A stretch of 64,000 bases of DNA, taken from positions 8,035,130 through 8,099,129 of the forward strand of contig CM022677.1 in NCBI GenBank assembly GCA_012295275.1, given 5' to 3'. This stretch comes from Chrysomallon squamiferum (lineage: Eukaryota > Mollusca > Gastropoda > Neomphalida > Peltospiridae). Of this stretch, positions 33,437-45,950 are shown piece after piece; the first letter of the stretch is position 1, and every line of letters starts with the position of its first letter. The notes beneath the pieces are model-generated. The model made no database searches, had not been told where the DNA came from, and saw only the letters and a program-made list of their open reading frames with translations. Position numbers and translations under genes: made by a program.

Positions 33437-36430
33437 GTAAGTTTAAAAATATGAAAACATTCATAACTGTAGGTAAGTTAATTTTGCCATTAATTACAAT
33501 TAACTAAATGTTGTACTTTGCTAATAATCATACTTTTTATTTTTTGTTCATAGGAATTCCTAAAATATAGTATATTTAAATCTTTATAAATCAGAAAGAT
33601 TGTTTGGCATATTATTTTATTATATCTTTTCCCTTTTCATTATTAACATTATTATTATTATTATTATTTTTTTTTTTTAATATTACAAGATGGACAGCAG
33701 TTTTTAATTTGGAAATATTCTCTAAATTTCAAGAAATTGGTTATTTTGTATTTTGTTATTTTGCTTTCAATTTTTCAGAACAATAGTTTCAGTAATTACG
33801 TAGTTAAGAAAAAAATGACAAGTGACTAATCTGTATCCTAAAATGTCAGTTCGACATCCTAAATATTTTTATAGTGTAATCTGGTTTTGGACTAAGTGGT
33901 GTGCAAACATGTCAAGCTGTATTTATTTACTTCAAATGGACATGGTATAACTAATTAATATAAGTATGCAGAAATGAAAAACAGTTTCAGAGCTGCAACA
34001 TGGAGAAATGACTGATGAAAGCTTCTGGAAATGCAGATTTAACACTGCACAGGCTCTGTCATGAGTTCTATTTTTTAAAATTAAAATCCAACATATTTTT
34101 TTTTAAGCTGAACGATGATAGTATAAAATATAATAAAATAAAATTAATAATTACTGGTTAATTGAAATAAGTCAGTAATATATCAAAAAGGATTTGTGCC
34201 ATGCAGTTCATATTTTTATAATATATTTCAAAGAAGATGGAGAAAATGCTTTTAATTTATTTATATTTTAATTTTAGAATTATTTGTTGTAATTTCTTTA
34301 TAACCAGTTATACTTACATTAAGAAATATTTTTCTTTTGCTAGTTATTTTATGGATTGAAGACAATCATTTGAAAGCTGTCAACAAAAAAGAATGCATGT
34401 ATGTAGAGAAGGCACAAAATGAAATGTGGAAACAAAAGGACATTATCAAAACTTCATTGATACATTTCTGTATGGTCTCTATATGGGAAAAATTATATAT
34501 TTGTTAGTAATTTTATAATATTAGTTACATTAGTTATGATGTAGCAGCTTTACTTCTTGTTTACTGTTCATTTGAGACCTCAGAATCCCACTTAAATTTC
34601 CTTAGATGAATATGTGGAGTCATGTTTTTAATTCTATTCATGGTTTTTATTCTCTGGAAATCCTAAAAATATTTTTCCTGTCTTGTCCTTTTTATTTTTT
34701 TATTTGATTTTATTTTTTGACATGATGCATTCAGTTTATCCTACATAAAGTTATATTTTTTCACCAATCCACTAGTCACAAGAATATATTTTGCTTAATT
34801 TTACTACAGTATAATAATAATTATTGATCTAATGGAAGACTGTCAGTTAATCTACAGCAGACAAGTTACTAAAAGTTAATTTGTAAATCTGTGCAAGTTG
34901 TCTTTTAAACAGTTAGTGTTGTTTTTACAACCATTGTTTGTTTTATTCAAGTACAAACATTCAGTTCATATTAATCAAAGGTCATGGTTTTTGCTGTTCT
35001 GATTACTGTAAAATGTCCTAGCAGACCAGTTACAACTGTTAATATCAAACAAGCAAACACATGCACATACATGTCCAAAAAGAATACTAAAAAAAAGTCT
35101 TTAAAGAGAAAAATACTTTTATCAAAATAATTTTAAAAATTAAGAATATTAAATATAGTTTTTGACATAAACTGCTTTTATCTTAATTTAATTACCATAC
35201 CTGAAAAATACTATTTAAAGAGTATAGAGCTTTTTAACTGGATAATATTTTAGTTATTTATTTTTATTGGACTGCAGTGTTTGTCTTGTATATAAAACAA
35301 ACATATAGTAAGTACAGGGAACCTCTGGGAAATAATTAATAATAACAATCCACAATTTACAGAAACACAAACACAGAATTAATATGAATTAAAGTAGTTT
35401 TAAAATAATGGACTTCATAGGAATTAACATTTGTTAATTACTGTATTAAAAGTTCACATACTTGTTATAAATGTTGTTTTAATCACAAACCTTTTAACAT
35501 TTTATTTATTTTTAGTTATAGTTTTAAAACTGATAATTTTTTAAATTCAAATTAAAATTAAAAATATTAATAAAAAATGCTTAAAATTTGTGTAAAATAT
35601 GGTAAACATTAGTACAAAAATACTTTTTCAGTTTTAACATTTAATTCAAAAATGAATGGATATTATTTTTTTGTTGTTTTTAAATTTCAGAAAATAAAAT
35701 TATATCTTTCAGTTTTTACTTTTTATCACGTAACTGTTCTTTTGTGTATGCTCACACTGTTTTTTATCTGGAACTGTGTCAGAATGCAGACTCATCTAAG
35801 GGTTCCTTGTCCTGGATGATAGCCAGTGGCTGGTCAGTCATTTGACATTTAGCTTAGGCTAATATTTTTTAAGACAGAATGATTTTTATTTAATCCCCAC
35901 ATTATTTTTATCTAACTGACCTAAATCTTTAGGAATATTTTTATTATAAAGATCCAGAGATTTTTTTCAGTTATTGTATTTGCTGATAAATGGTCCCAGT
36001 TTTAACCTGTATTATACATTGAATTACAACAGGTTGTGTTTATTATTGGTTAACTGTTTGCTATTAGATGATGGAAGCCTTTTTCAGTGGACGGGATGTT
36101 AAGTTGATTTTATGTAATTGTAAAAATGAACTTTTCATGAGATTTAAACTTGGTAATAGACACAGATGGGACAAACAATTTCAGAAGTTTATAAAAGTTT
36201 ATATTGGTTAACAGCCAATTTGTCATGTGTGCCTCAAACAGATATATTATAAACATAGATAAAATAATTTATGTCCAGTTTCAATCTATTTATCTTATTC
36301 AGTTGAACCATGTAGGACCATCGTTTACATAGTTCATGTTGTATGTGGGATTTTATTCACATCAATCTGCCATACAAACAACATTCCGTGTCCTGAGAGA
36401 TTTGTAGAATAATTCAGATATCTTCATGTT
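33437..36430. other. AT-rich sequence without recognised genes
   Basis: Only small ORFs of low-complexity composition. (ATT)n at about 33648-33668. Could be one or more long introns. I see nothing else in it. Confidence 0.6.
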
Positions 36431-36599
36431 TGTAATACAGATTTGAAGAATATTTGTTTAATCATAAAGATTATAATATCCCCTTGATAAATGAAATGTT
36501 TGATATGAGAGACACTTTATGGTTTCAGAATTTCTATCACCAAACATCAGGAATAACCAGCTTAATCACTGCAAAACATTGGTCATACATAGGAATAAC

Positions 36600-36712
36600 C
36601 AATTCAGTGGTGGATCCAGAAATAAAAAAGTGGGGGAGGGGGATGGCTGGACTGCAATGGAATAAACCTACTGGGAGTCCGACTGTTGAGTCCCAAAGAT
36701 GTTGAACAATGC
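36600..36712. repeat. Possible end of a dispersed repeat
   Basis: CAGTGGTGGATCCAGAAATA followed by a G-rich run resembles a repeat end seen in many invertebrate genomes (GTGGATCCAG followed by G-rich sequence). The 83-codon ORF that spans it (36454-36705) ends inside this unit and is not convincing as a gene. Confidence 0.3.
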
Positions 36713-37239
36713 ACATATTTTGCCAAGTTGTGATTTAAAGTAAAAATTGTAAAATCTTCTGTGTATAATAAATGCTGATAATGTTAGATCAGTTAGATTG
36801 TCACAAATACTTTGGGTGATGTATATGCACCAGTAATTAAAATATAACCAATTTCAGTCAGGGAGAAAATTATCTCAATACATTGTTTTGTGTTGTACAC
36901 TGGCAACACTGTTATGGTTAAGATGACATTATTAAATATGTCACAGATACAAATAAATTACAGAAAACATAGACCTAAAAAAATGGATTGCTTATGAATT
37001 ATATTGTAATAGTACTTACAGTATATGGTTATTTGAATATAAATGAAGCAAAAGTTGAAGTTCATTTAAGAAGTGACTTTTGAAAAGTGGTCCTTGGAAA
37101 ACCTGCTTCAGTGTGGGACTTTATGAAGCAAAGAGGAGACTGTTTCAGAAGTCTTCTTCAGGGTATTACAGGTTTCACTAGGTTTTCTTTAGGTTTTGTC
37201 AGACCTTGTTCACCTGTTCTAATAGCTATTTTAATCACT

Positions 37240-37815
37240 GACAGACATTGCCAAATATGATTACCTTTTTAGTTGTTATCACACATTTGCCACATGTCAC
37301 CCATTATTATAGTGGTAAGCATTAGTGATACCTAAATCAGTCTACATGTCTGCTGTTGTTATAGTGGTAAAACACCAGGAATACCCACACTTATTGTTGT
37401 CATACATCCACTACAGGACTGCTGTTGTAGACATTAACACTTGGGAAACCTATATTTATTGTTTTCAGACATCGACTACTTGTCTGCTGTTTGTGTAGTG
37501 GTAAAACACTAGTGATACACATATTTATTGTTGTCAGACATCAACTATGTGTGTGATGTTGTTAAAACACTAGGGATAACCATATTTATTGGTTTCAGAC
37601 TTACACTACGTTTATTGTTGTTGTCAGACATACACCACATGTATGTTGTTGTTGTAGTGGTAAAGCAGTAGCCATACTATATTTATTTTTGTCAGACATA
37701 CTCTACATGTCTGCTGTTGTAGCATACACTAGCATAACCCATATTTATTGTTGTTGTGAGACATCAACTACATATCTTACATCTTCTGTTGTTGTTGTAG
37801 TAGTAAAACATGGGA
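37240..37815. repeat. 70-80-bp degenerate minisatellite
   Basis: About eight irregular copies of a unit with words TATTTATTGTTGTCAGACAT, ACTACATGTCTGCTGTTGTT and GTAGTGGTAAAACACTAGGG ATACC (allowing small changes). Ends in (GTT)n-like runs. Confidence 0.8.
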
Positions 37816-37879
37816 TACCAGTATCTTTTTTTTGTCAAAATTCCCAAGTTGGGGTCCTTTATGTTTCTTTAGACTACAC

Positions 37880-38290
37880 CGTTTTCAAGAAATAATCTGT
37901 CCCATTTTCGGATTAGTGTTAACAACCCAGATTCTTCTAATTTCCTCTCAGCTCTGAACTGTTTTCTGCCTCTAGCCATGTCTCAGCAGTCTTTTTATTA
38001 ACTTGTCTTTTGCCTGCATCACTGCTAGATGTTCTAAAGAGTAGCTGGGAAATGAGGTTATGGCTTCCATAGTCTCATTAAACTGTTCAGCTGTGACTGT
38101 TGCCTGTGTGACTTTTCTTCCACCGCTGTTTAGAACATGACTCTTTGTGTACGGAACTTATGTACTACTAGCAGTATCTCTCAAAGCAGCTTCCACTGAA
38201 GTAGATGTCATTCCATGAAATTTCTTCCTGAATAGACCATCGGTATTCTTATTGAGCTGTGCTGATTGATATTTCATATCAATTATCTGT
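37880..38290 (-). mobile_element. Second Ty3/gypsy fragment (post-RNase H linker)
   Basis: Collinear with 23.08-23.47 kb: AGAAATAATCTGTCCCATT, GATTCTTCTAATCTTCTCTC, TTGCCTGCATCACTGCTAG, GCAGCTTCCACTGAAGTAGA. On the minus strand it includes NKNTDGLFRKKF, the linker after RNase H. It covers almost exactly the 3' part of the larger fossil and ends near the same point. Confidence 0.8.
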
Positions 38291-38466
38291 TCACATTCAA
38301 ACATTTCACAGTCACCTACCTTTCATAGTGTGTGGCCAATAATGACAATTTACATTTAAACACAAAGTGAAGCAACACAACAAAATAGCAACACAGTCAC
38401 AGAATCAATCTGTTAATTATCCTGATGATGTCAATGTTTATCCACCACACAGTTTATGTCATAATA

Positions 38467-38468
<2 letters not shown>

Positions 38469-38535
<67 letters not shown>
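38469..38535. repeat. (CT)n microsatellite
   Basis: About 66 bp of pure CT, immediately followed by ACAG. Confidence 0.95.
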
Positions 38536-38537
<2 letters not shown>

Positions 38538-38583
38538 AGGTGTTGTTAATGTTCTTTGATCTTTCGTTCCTTTGCAATTTCAG

Positions 38584-38670
38584 AACTCTGGGAACATCTC
38601 ACTTCTCAGTGGTAATAACTGCATTAGTAATGGTTCTGTCATAATTAAGTTCATTAATGTATTTTCTGTG
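38584..38670 (+). CDS. Candidate internal exon, 29 codons
   Basis: Acceptor CTTTGCAATTTCAG and strong donor TGTG/GTAAGTAT enclose 87 bp that are open in phase 0: NSGNISLLSGNNCISNGSVI and so on. The pyrimidine-rich (CT)n tract lies about 50 bp upstream. No partner exon is certain and the family is not recognised. Confidence 0.38.
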
Positions 38671-38859
38671 GTAAGTATCCCTTTCTTTCATTTTCCGTCA
38701 ATCATATTCAGTTCGTCTTCATCTGCATTTTTCTGGAAAGTCCAGCTGCCTCACACTTTAATTGTTTCTTCATTGTTCTCATTTCAGATTTATCAACTGC
38801 CTGTTTTAAATTTAACAATTGTCTGTAAACTTAAACAACTGATAATCCTGTAGGTGATG

Positions 38860-40308
38860 CCATTTGTGGCCAGGTGCATACAACACCCTCACACAAAAAC
38901 TACACAAGTTCCACTTCAATTACACCTTTATTTCCTCTACCTATTTATACTTCAATGACATACAATAACAATATAATGTTATAAAAGTATAGTAATCATA
39001 ATGCAGAGAATTGTCTCAAACATCTTTGTCCCTTGCCTGATATTCTCTCTACTCTCTGCAACTGTCTTTCACCTCAGACACATGCTGTTGTTGTCTTGTT
39101 TTCTTTTTGAATTATTTATATAAACTTAATTAATTTTAAGGTCTCACTGTCAAGAAGTCAGGGGAGAAAATTGAATCGTCTTGTAATTGTCTCCCTTCAG
39201 TGGCAGACAGCTTCCTGATTAAACTGACAGCACCTGGAGGACATCTTGGTGAACAGTAGTTGTGGTAGTAGCAGTAGTAGCAGTACTAATAGTAGTTGTT
39301 TTTAGAGAAATGATAAATGTAACAAGAAGAGTAGAGTAACAGCAGTGATAGTAGTAATAACAGTAGTCATAGTTGTTATTGTAGTAATTATAATAATATT
39401 AGTATAAAGAAATACAGGCAAAGGACTAATAGTGAAGAGAGTAAAAAATAACAGAAATCCTAGATGAATAAGGAATAATAGTAAATATTAGTTACAGTAA
39501 TGAGGGTAGTAAAAGTAGTATAGTAGTTGCAGTAAATGTAATAGTAGCAGTATTTTATTTATTTTATATTTTACAGTTTTTTATTTATTTGGACTTTGTA
39601 GCCAACCACATCAATTCTGGCACATTAACTTGGAGAGTCTTCCACCAGGTCACCAATCTCAACAGTCAAATATCAGGAGAAAAAACTTTAAAAACTTGAA
39701 CATGCTAAAACCAGGCAAAGAAAAACATTAAAATGAAACACTTGGCAGATGACTGTGGCAAAGATAAAATCGTGGAAGTTGAGCAGCAGGTGACTTAGTG
39801 TACTTCCATTACCATTGTTTTATTTCTTTTTAGCTTAAATTTGTACTAGGAGTAATCAAAACAGTTTCATTTTTAACTCAAGAACTATATGGCTTAAGGA
39901 ATGATGTTGAGGTATGTGTGAAATCAGTTCATAAAGAAAGACAGATCTATGCTAATTCTGTTGAAGGTGTTTCTGAATGAAAAATTCTACTTTAGCTTTA
40001 ATTATATGATTTAAATTTATTTTAGACAGATTTGTCATGTCTAGCTAGATTATCTTTCAGTAAATAATTTGAATTGATAACTGCATCATTAAATCTCATT
40101 AGAATACAAAACAAAATATTTAAAAAGGTTATATTTCAAATTTTAGTTTACTATAATTATATTGATTCATGCAGAGTTAATTTATTGAATTGTTTAATAA
40201 CAAAGAAATGTCATTATTTACTGAATGGCATTCAGAGCTTTCATCATGTATTTATAAGAATTGAAGAAACCAATATACTAATCTGTGGATTTAAACTTTT
40301 ATTTTCAG
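38860..40308. other. Sequence without a supported gene
   Basis: Contains a stretch rich in AGTAGTAG/GTAATAG words (39250-39550), a decayed trinucleotide repeat, and otherwise AT-rich sequence. Confidence 0.55.
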
Positions 40309-40439
40309 AAGTTAAATCAGCTTGTTAAGGATAGAAATATTCAAGAAATTGTTGATAAATACAAACTCAGACTGACATTTTGGAGCAAAGAGCAGCTCAA
40401 GTCTCCAGTAGAGTTGAAGTATTTGATGCTGTCCAGCAG
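40309..40439 (+). CDS. Candidate host exon, helical/charged
   Basis: A very good acceptor (CTTTTATTTTCAG) and donor (CAGCAG/GTATTT) enclose 131 bp that are open in one frame only, reading KLNQLVKDRNIQEIVDKYKL, then RLTFWSKEQLKSPVELKYLM. It leaves a two-base overhang that does not continue open into the exon at 40878, so another exon or a lesion lies between. The family is not recognised. Confidence 0.5.
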
Positions 40440-40877
40440 GTATTTAAATACATTATTCATTGTGAACCTTTCCATTTTATTTCAGTTTTAAAAATTTGTT
40501 TAGTCTTTCACAAAATTCTATGCAAAATAGTTTTTCTTATACTGAATTAAGCAACATGCAGAAAAATATAATATATTTGTTTTTGTAAAAAAAATTTGTG
40601 AAAATAAATAGCAATTATTCTACAATGATGCTTTGTCTGCACGTAAAAAATCATTTATTGAAAGAATCTGTAGAATGACAAATGAATAAGTATTTGTTCA
40701 GTTATAACGACACCTGTCATGACACAGCAATTATAAAAATAATATCAGATCACACTATGATTTTAAGATTCTTTTTACTTTATTTTATTTATTTATTTAT
40801 AAAAGGAGCAATAATTAATAACCAGAGAATTCTACAAGTAAAATCAGTACAAATATAATTGTGTGTGTTTTTTGTAG

Positions 40878-40975
40878 GAGATGAGACTCAGTTGTAAAAT
40901 GGAGGTAATGGTTACTCATGTTGGAAACATTAAACAATCACACAAAAAATATCAGACAGAACTTGAAGAGAACAA
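40878..40975 (+). CDS. Candidate host exon, coiled-coil-like
   Basis: Acceptor TTTTTTGTAG and donor AACAA/GTGAGT enclose 98 bp reading EMRLSCKMEVMVTHVGNIKQ, then SHKKYQTELEENK, a plausible coiled coil. Its two-base overhang joins in frame to the small exon at 41127, which ends the ORF. Confidence 0.45.
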
Positions 40976-41126
40976 GTGAGTTGACACTCTTTTCTCTTTA
41001 ATTGACAAAGATGATAATGATATTTGTATAACAATTGAGGTAAAAAATAATCAGAATGTAATATTTTTGTCAGAAGCTAATGTTAACTGTTATCTCATTA
41101 CTTGCATTTTTTATTTTTTTTATTAG

Positions 41127-41163
41127 CCCTCATCAGATAAACATTGATGAAAAAGACCGTTAA
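41127..41163 (+). CDS. Candidate terminal exon
   Basis: Acceptor TTTTTTTTATTAG is followed by twelve codons (PHQINIDEKDR) and TAA at 41161-41163. The phase agrees with the exon at 40878-40975. The short length makes this tentative. Confidence 0.35.
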
Positions 41164-41299
41164 TTCAGATTTTTGTAAGAAAAAATAATGTAAATTATTT
41201 GTTGCTGAATTGAGAGCTGTTACGAATTTATTCATATCTTTGTTGTCACTGATGTACTTAAGTAAGGATGGCATTGTGTTGGCTTTTTTTTGTTGTTTT

Positions 41300-41315
41300 T
41301 ATTATTATGATTATG

Positions 41316-41363
<48 letters not shown>

Positions 41364-41456
41364 TCTTTTTCTTTTATTTTCTTACATTTTTCCTTTCTTT
41401 GTATTTTCTTTTTTATCTTCTCGAGTCTTCCATGTCCTTGCTGATGCTGCTGATGC

Positions 41457-41494
<38 letters not shown>

Positions 41495-41525
41495 TTGTTG
41501 TTGTTATTATTATTTTTTTATTATT
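41300..41525. repeat. (TTA)n and (GTT)n microsatellites
   Basis: (ATT)n at 41315-41362 and (GTT)n at about 41457-41504. The pyrimidine- or T-rich tracts directly precede the acceptor of the RING exon. ORFs across them are composition artefacts. Confidence 0.9.
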
Positions 41526-41530
41526 AACAG

Positions 41531-41600
41531 ATATGGCAACAGCTTCAGATTCCGATGATATTCTTTCATGCTGTCTTTGTATGGAAATTTTTGACAAGCT
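41531..41600 (+). CDS. First coding exon of a RING-finger (TRIM-like) protein
   Basis: Acceptor TTATTATTAACAG, then ATG at 41533 opening MATASDSDDILSCCLCMEIF followed by DKL, then a strong donor GCT/GTGAGT. An acidic start followed by Cys-Cys-x-x-Cys and an aromatic EIF-x-K block is how many TRIM-family RING E3 ligases begin (C-x2-C-x-E-x-F). The remaining RING ligands would be in downstream exons, which I could not find within the next kilobases. It may be the start of a gene whose body is far away or lost. Confidence 0.5.
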
Positions 41601-41639
41601 GTGAGTTCTGTATTGAGGACACTTGTTCTGCTCCAAAAG

Positions 41640-42260
41640 CCAGCAGGGCTACATAAACCACACTGATAATAACAACAAGATAAAACTGTTCTTGTCCTGT
41701 TTCCATTCTCGTGTCAGGTGCAGACAAAAGAAAATTGTTGTTAGTGATTTGTACAATGTCTGTGTAAAATGTTTTTGTTTAGAAAGAAACTCACTGATAA
41801 ACAGATAAGAAACTTCCTCTCCACCATGTGTTAACATGATAAAGCACTTTTACCTTGGGTGGGTGTTTTGTGTGTCAGTGTGTGTGCATGTGTTTTGTGG
41901 ATGTGTTTATTATTTGCTTGTTTTTTTTTAAATTTGATTACCTAGGTCAAAGTTAGTTATAATACTTTATTCATGTTAGACAGTTATTTAGTTTTTTCAC
42001 TTAAATAATATGGAGAAATTGCAGATTTAAATATATGCTTAAAAAGTCATTTTACATTAAACACATGTTAAAATTTAAAGTATTTTAAAATAAATAGCAT
42101 ATAAAAAAACAATTCATGAATGGTCCAATTTACATGTATCACTCAGTGACTAACAAAAATAACAAGTATTAAATACTTTTAGATTTTATATTCTTTTAGT
42201 TCTGTTTTTAACAATACCATTTTCAATTAATATTGCTGTAAGTTTCCATGAATGACCTCA
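41640..42260. other. No gene recognised
   Basis: Short overlapping ORFs of 60 codons on both strands (41623-41837) without domain or exon signals, then AT-rich sequence. Confidence 0.5.
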
Positions 42261-42267
42261 TATAAAA

Positions 42268-44190
42268 ACCACAGACAGGATAGTACATACCACAGTCTAT
42301 AACAACAACTAGACACAATGCACTGCCTTGAACAAACATACTCACTGACAGGGTAGTACATACCACAGTCTGTAATATACTAGACACGACATACTGTGTT
42401 GAACAGACTCACTGATAGGGTAGTACATACCACAGTGTCTACAATACTAGATACAGTGCACTGCTTTGAACAGACTCACTGACAGGGTAGTACATACCAC
42501 AGTCTGTAATATATTAGACACGATGCACTGCCTTGAACAGATTCACTGACAGGGTAGTACATACCACTGTCTGTAATATAATAGACACGGTGCACTGCTT
42601 TGAACAAACATACTCACTGACAGGATAGTACATTCCACAGTCTGTAATACCAGATACAGTGCACTGCCTTGAACAGACTCACTGACAGGATAGTACATTC
42701 CACAGTCTGTAATACCAGATACAGTGCACTGCCTTGAACAGACTCACTGACAGGGTAGTGCATACCACCGTCTGTAACAACAACTAGACACGATGCACTG
42801 CCTTGAACATATTCGCTCACAGGATAGTACATACCCCAGTCTGTAATATACTAAACACGATGCATTGCCTTAAACAAACAGACTCACTGAAAGGGTAGTA
42901 CATATCACACTCTGTAATATACTAAACACGATGCATTGCCTTGAAGAAACAGACTCACTGACAGGGTAGTACATACCACAGTCTGTAATACTAGATACAG
43001 TGCAATCCCTTGAACAGACTCACTGACAGTGTAGTACATACCACAGTCTGTAACAACAACTAGACACGATGCACTGTCTTGAAGAAACACACTCACTGGC
43101 AGGAGAGTACATACCACAGTCTGTAGTAACTAGACACGAAGCATTGCCTTGAATAAACAGAATCACTGACAGGGTAGTACATACCACAGATTGTAATATA
43201 GTAGATACGATGCATTGCCATGAAGAGACTCACTGGCAGGATAGTACATACCACATTCTGTAATATAGTAGGCACGATGTACTGGCTTGAACAGACTCAC
43301 TGACAGGGTAGTACATACCACAGACTGTAATATACTAGACAGATGCACTGGCTTGAACAAACAGATTATCTGACAGAATGGTACATACCACAGTTTGAAG
43401 TATACAAAACACGATCCATTGCCTTGAATAAACACTCACTGACAGGGTAGTACATACCACAGTCTGTAATACTAGATATACTGCACTGCCTTCAACAAAC
43501 AGGCTCACTGATAGGATAGGACATACCACAGTCTGTAGGATACTAGACACGGTGCACTGTCTTGAACAGACTCAGTGACAGGATAGTACATACCACAGTC
43601 TGTAATGTGGTAGGCACGATGAACTGCCTTGAACAGACTCACTGACAGGATAGAACATACCACAGTTTGTAATAATACTAGACACGATGCACTGGCTGAA
43701 CAGACTCACTGACAGGGTAGTACATACCACAGACTGTAATGTACTAGACAGATGCACTGGCTTGAACAGACTCACTGACAGAATGGTACATACCACAGTT
43801 TGTAGACACGATGCACTGCCTTGAATAAACAGTCTCACTGACAGGATAGTACATACCACAGTCTGTAATACTAGACACGATAGACTGCATTGAACAAACT
43901 CACTGACAGGGTAGTACATATCACATTCAGTAATATAGTAGGCACGATGCACTGCCTTGAACAAACAGACTGACTGGCAGGTTAGTACATACCACATTCT
44001 GTAATACTAGACACGATCGACTGCCTTGAACAAACTCACTGACAGGATAGTACATACCACAGTCTGTAATAATAAAAACTAAACACGATGCATTGCCTTG
44101 AGCAAACAGACTCACTGACAGGGTAGTACATACCACAGACTGTAAGATACTAGGCACGATGCACTGCCTTGAACAAACAGTCAGCGGTAT
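42268..44190. repeat. Large tandem array, unit about 57-72 bp
   Basis: About 30 imperfect copies with words GACTCACTGACAGGGTAGTA, CATACCACAGTCTGTAATA, CTAGACACGATGCACTGCCT and TGAACAAACA. Unit length varies because some copies carry an extra AACAAAC or ACAACAA. The minus-strand ORFs (YYPVSESVQG-type repeats) are translations of the array. The same family occurs at 1-74 and 762-910. Confidence 0.92.
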
Positions 44191-44593
44191 TGAACTGTGG
44201 ACTGGAGTGGCTGAATAGTAAAGATATAAAATCACATTAGTTACAGCTTTCATCTTCAAATTCCAAAATAATTTTAGTAGGAAACTACAGAAGAACCTTA
44301 CCAAACACAGAATTAGCTACTCAACTAATCTAAACTCAATCAAATTCAAACACAAAATAAGCACAACGCCAAATTGTAGCTATGGAATTTCTAAAACCAT
44401 GAAACATTACTTATTTCTATGTCCACATTTTTCCAGTGAACAGATTTTCTCATAGTTCAATAATGTCGATGTATTGGCTTAACTTATTTTGCCAACATCT
44501 AAAATGAAATAACAAAATTCTTTATTAATTAAAATAGCCAGAAAAAGTGAGTCCTAGTTATTTAAATCAGCTGGTAATAAATTTTCAAACAAA

Positions 44594-45130
44594 CTGTTGT
44601 GGTTTTAATTCCGGGTAAGTAACCCTACTGGAATTGAAAAGGAAAAACATAGCAAATACAAGGTTATAGAGTTATCTTCCATGATAACTTCTTCCGTTAA
44701 CCAACCGATAATTATTTAACCTGACGGTTTAAAAGTTCGCTAGATTTGTTCGTTGTCTTCACTTTAGCGAACTAATACTTGAATTAATAAGGAAAAACAA
44801 TAGCAAACTCTTGCTGACAGAGTTATAGCCTGTGATAAACTGTTTTGTTAACCAACCGATAACTCTATAACGCTGAGGTTGGAAATGTTAGCTGGCTTCA
44901 CTTTAGCATTAATGTTTAAAATTAGATGTTGGCAAATACGGTAAGCTGATACGTCGAACTTATGGAACTATGAACAATCCTTTTATGTGAAATAAATATT
45001 TGAAATAAAATTATTAACAGTGGCTCTTTTTGTTAATAACTTTGTTTTTGCACGACTAATGCATAGTGTTTTTAACATCCCAGTCGCCTAAACTGAACTT
45101 TGGTCACATCTGGCGACCTGGCGAAAAATG
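44594..45130 (+). mobile_element. Possible solo or partial LTR with primer-binding site
   Basis: Starts TGTTGTGGTTTTAATTCCGG and ends TTGGTCACA. It is followed two bases later by TGGCGACCTGGCG, which has the TGG start expected of an LTR-retrotransposon primer-binding site. AATAAA motifs lie at about 44992 and 45006. Inside, a block of about 150 bp is duplicated (AAGGAAAAACATAGCAAA at 44640, AAGGAAAAACAATAGCAAA at 44790, each followed by GTTAACCAACCGATAA). No target-site duplication or second LTR was identified, so the call is tentative. Confidence 0.4.
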
Positions 45131-45950
45131 TCCACAGATATTGGATTCAAAAGATATAGCACTACAGATCCACTACATGTAACACAAGCGACATATACCA
45201 TAGACCCCACTGTAATAGCTGTAAATCTTCCTAAACATCTCCCCGATAATGAGAACCAGTTTTGTAAACGGTGAGAATGTTGATCGAGTGATCACTTCTC
45301 CCCTTCCATTTATTTGTGGTCCTTTTATTGAGACAGAGCGGGATGTGAATATGACAGCTGATGACAGACATCTTCACAAGATGTAAATGCTGCTCCTGTA
45401 AGACGCTCATCAGCATAGTAATCCTCATAACTTACCCCTCTCTGCAGTTGTTATGAAAAGTAAGTCAGAAACTGTTTCTGAAAACTCTCCTCAAACTGTT
45501 TGAGATTTCGCTCAAGTACTTTTGACTCAGTTGCTGCTGCAGGGTAACAGAAGCATTTCGTTACTGAGGACAGTCACATGTTCTGCGTGTGTGTGTGTTT
45601 GAGACAGAGACATGTCACAGATTTTATTACGTAATAAACATTATTATTAAATGTTTCACGTAAGGGACATAACTCTAAACTATGTTTGTGGACGCATACC
45701 ACTAAAGGGAGATAACTATACTCGATGTAATTTTTACATGGTGGAGTAAACTCCTCCCACTACTGGTGATACGTCAGGGCTTTTAATATTATATATATAA
45801 ACACTTCTTGGCCCCCAAATTTGGTGGTGAAATCAACAGTTTTGGCAGTGATATAGTCTATTCTGAGTTTTATTTAAGTTTTTTGAAACAGCTGAAAGTC
45901 CACGGTCCATCTGGCGGGCACGCTGTCAAACTTCAAATAAAATCAAGAGG

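Noticed and set aside
42614-44304. YYPVSESVQG-type repeat ORFs on the minus strand
   Set aside because: They translate the 57-72-bp satellite; frames change whenever unit length changes.
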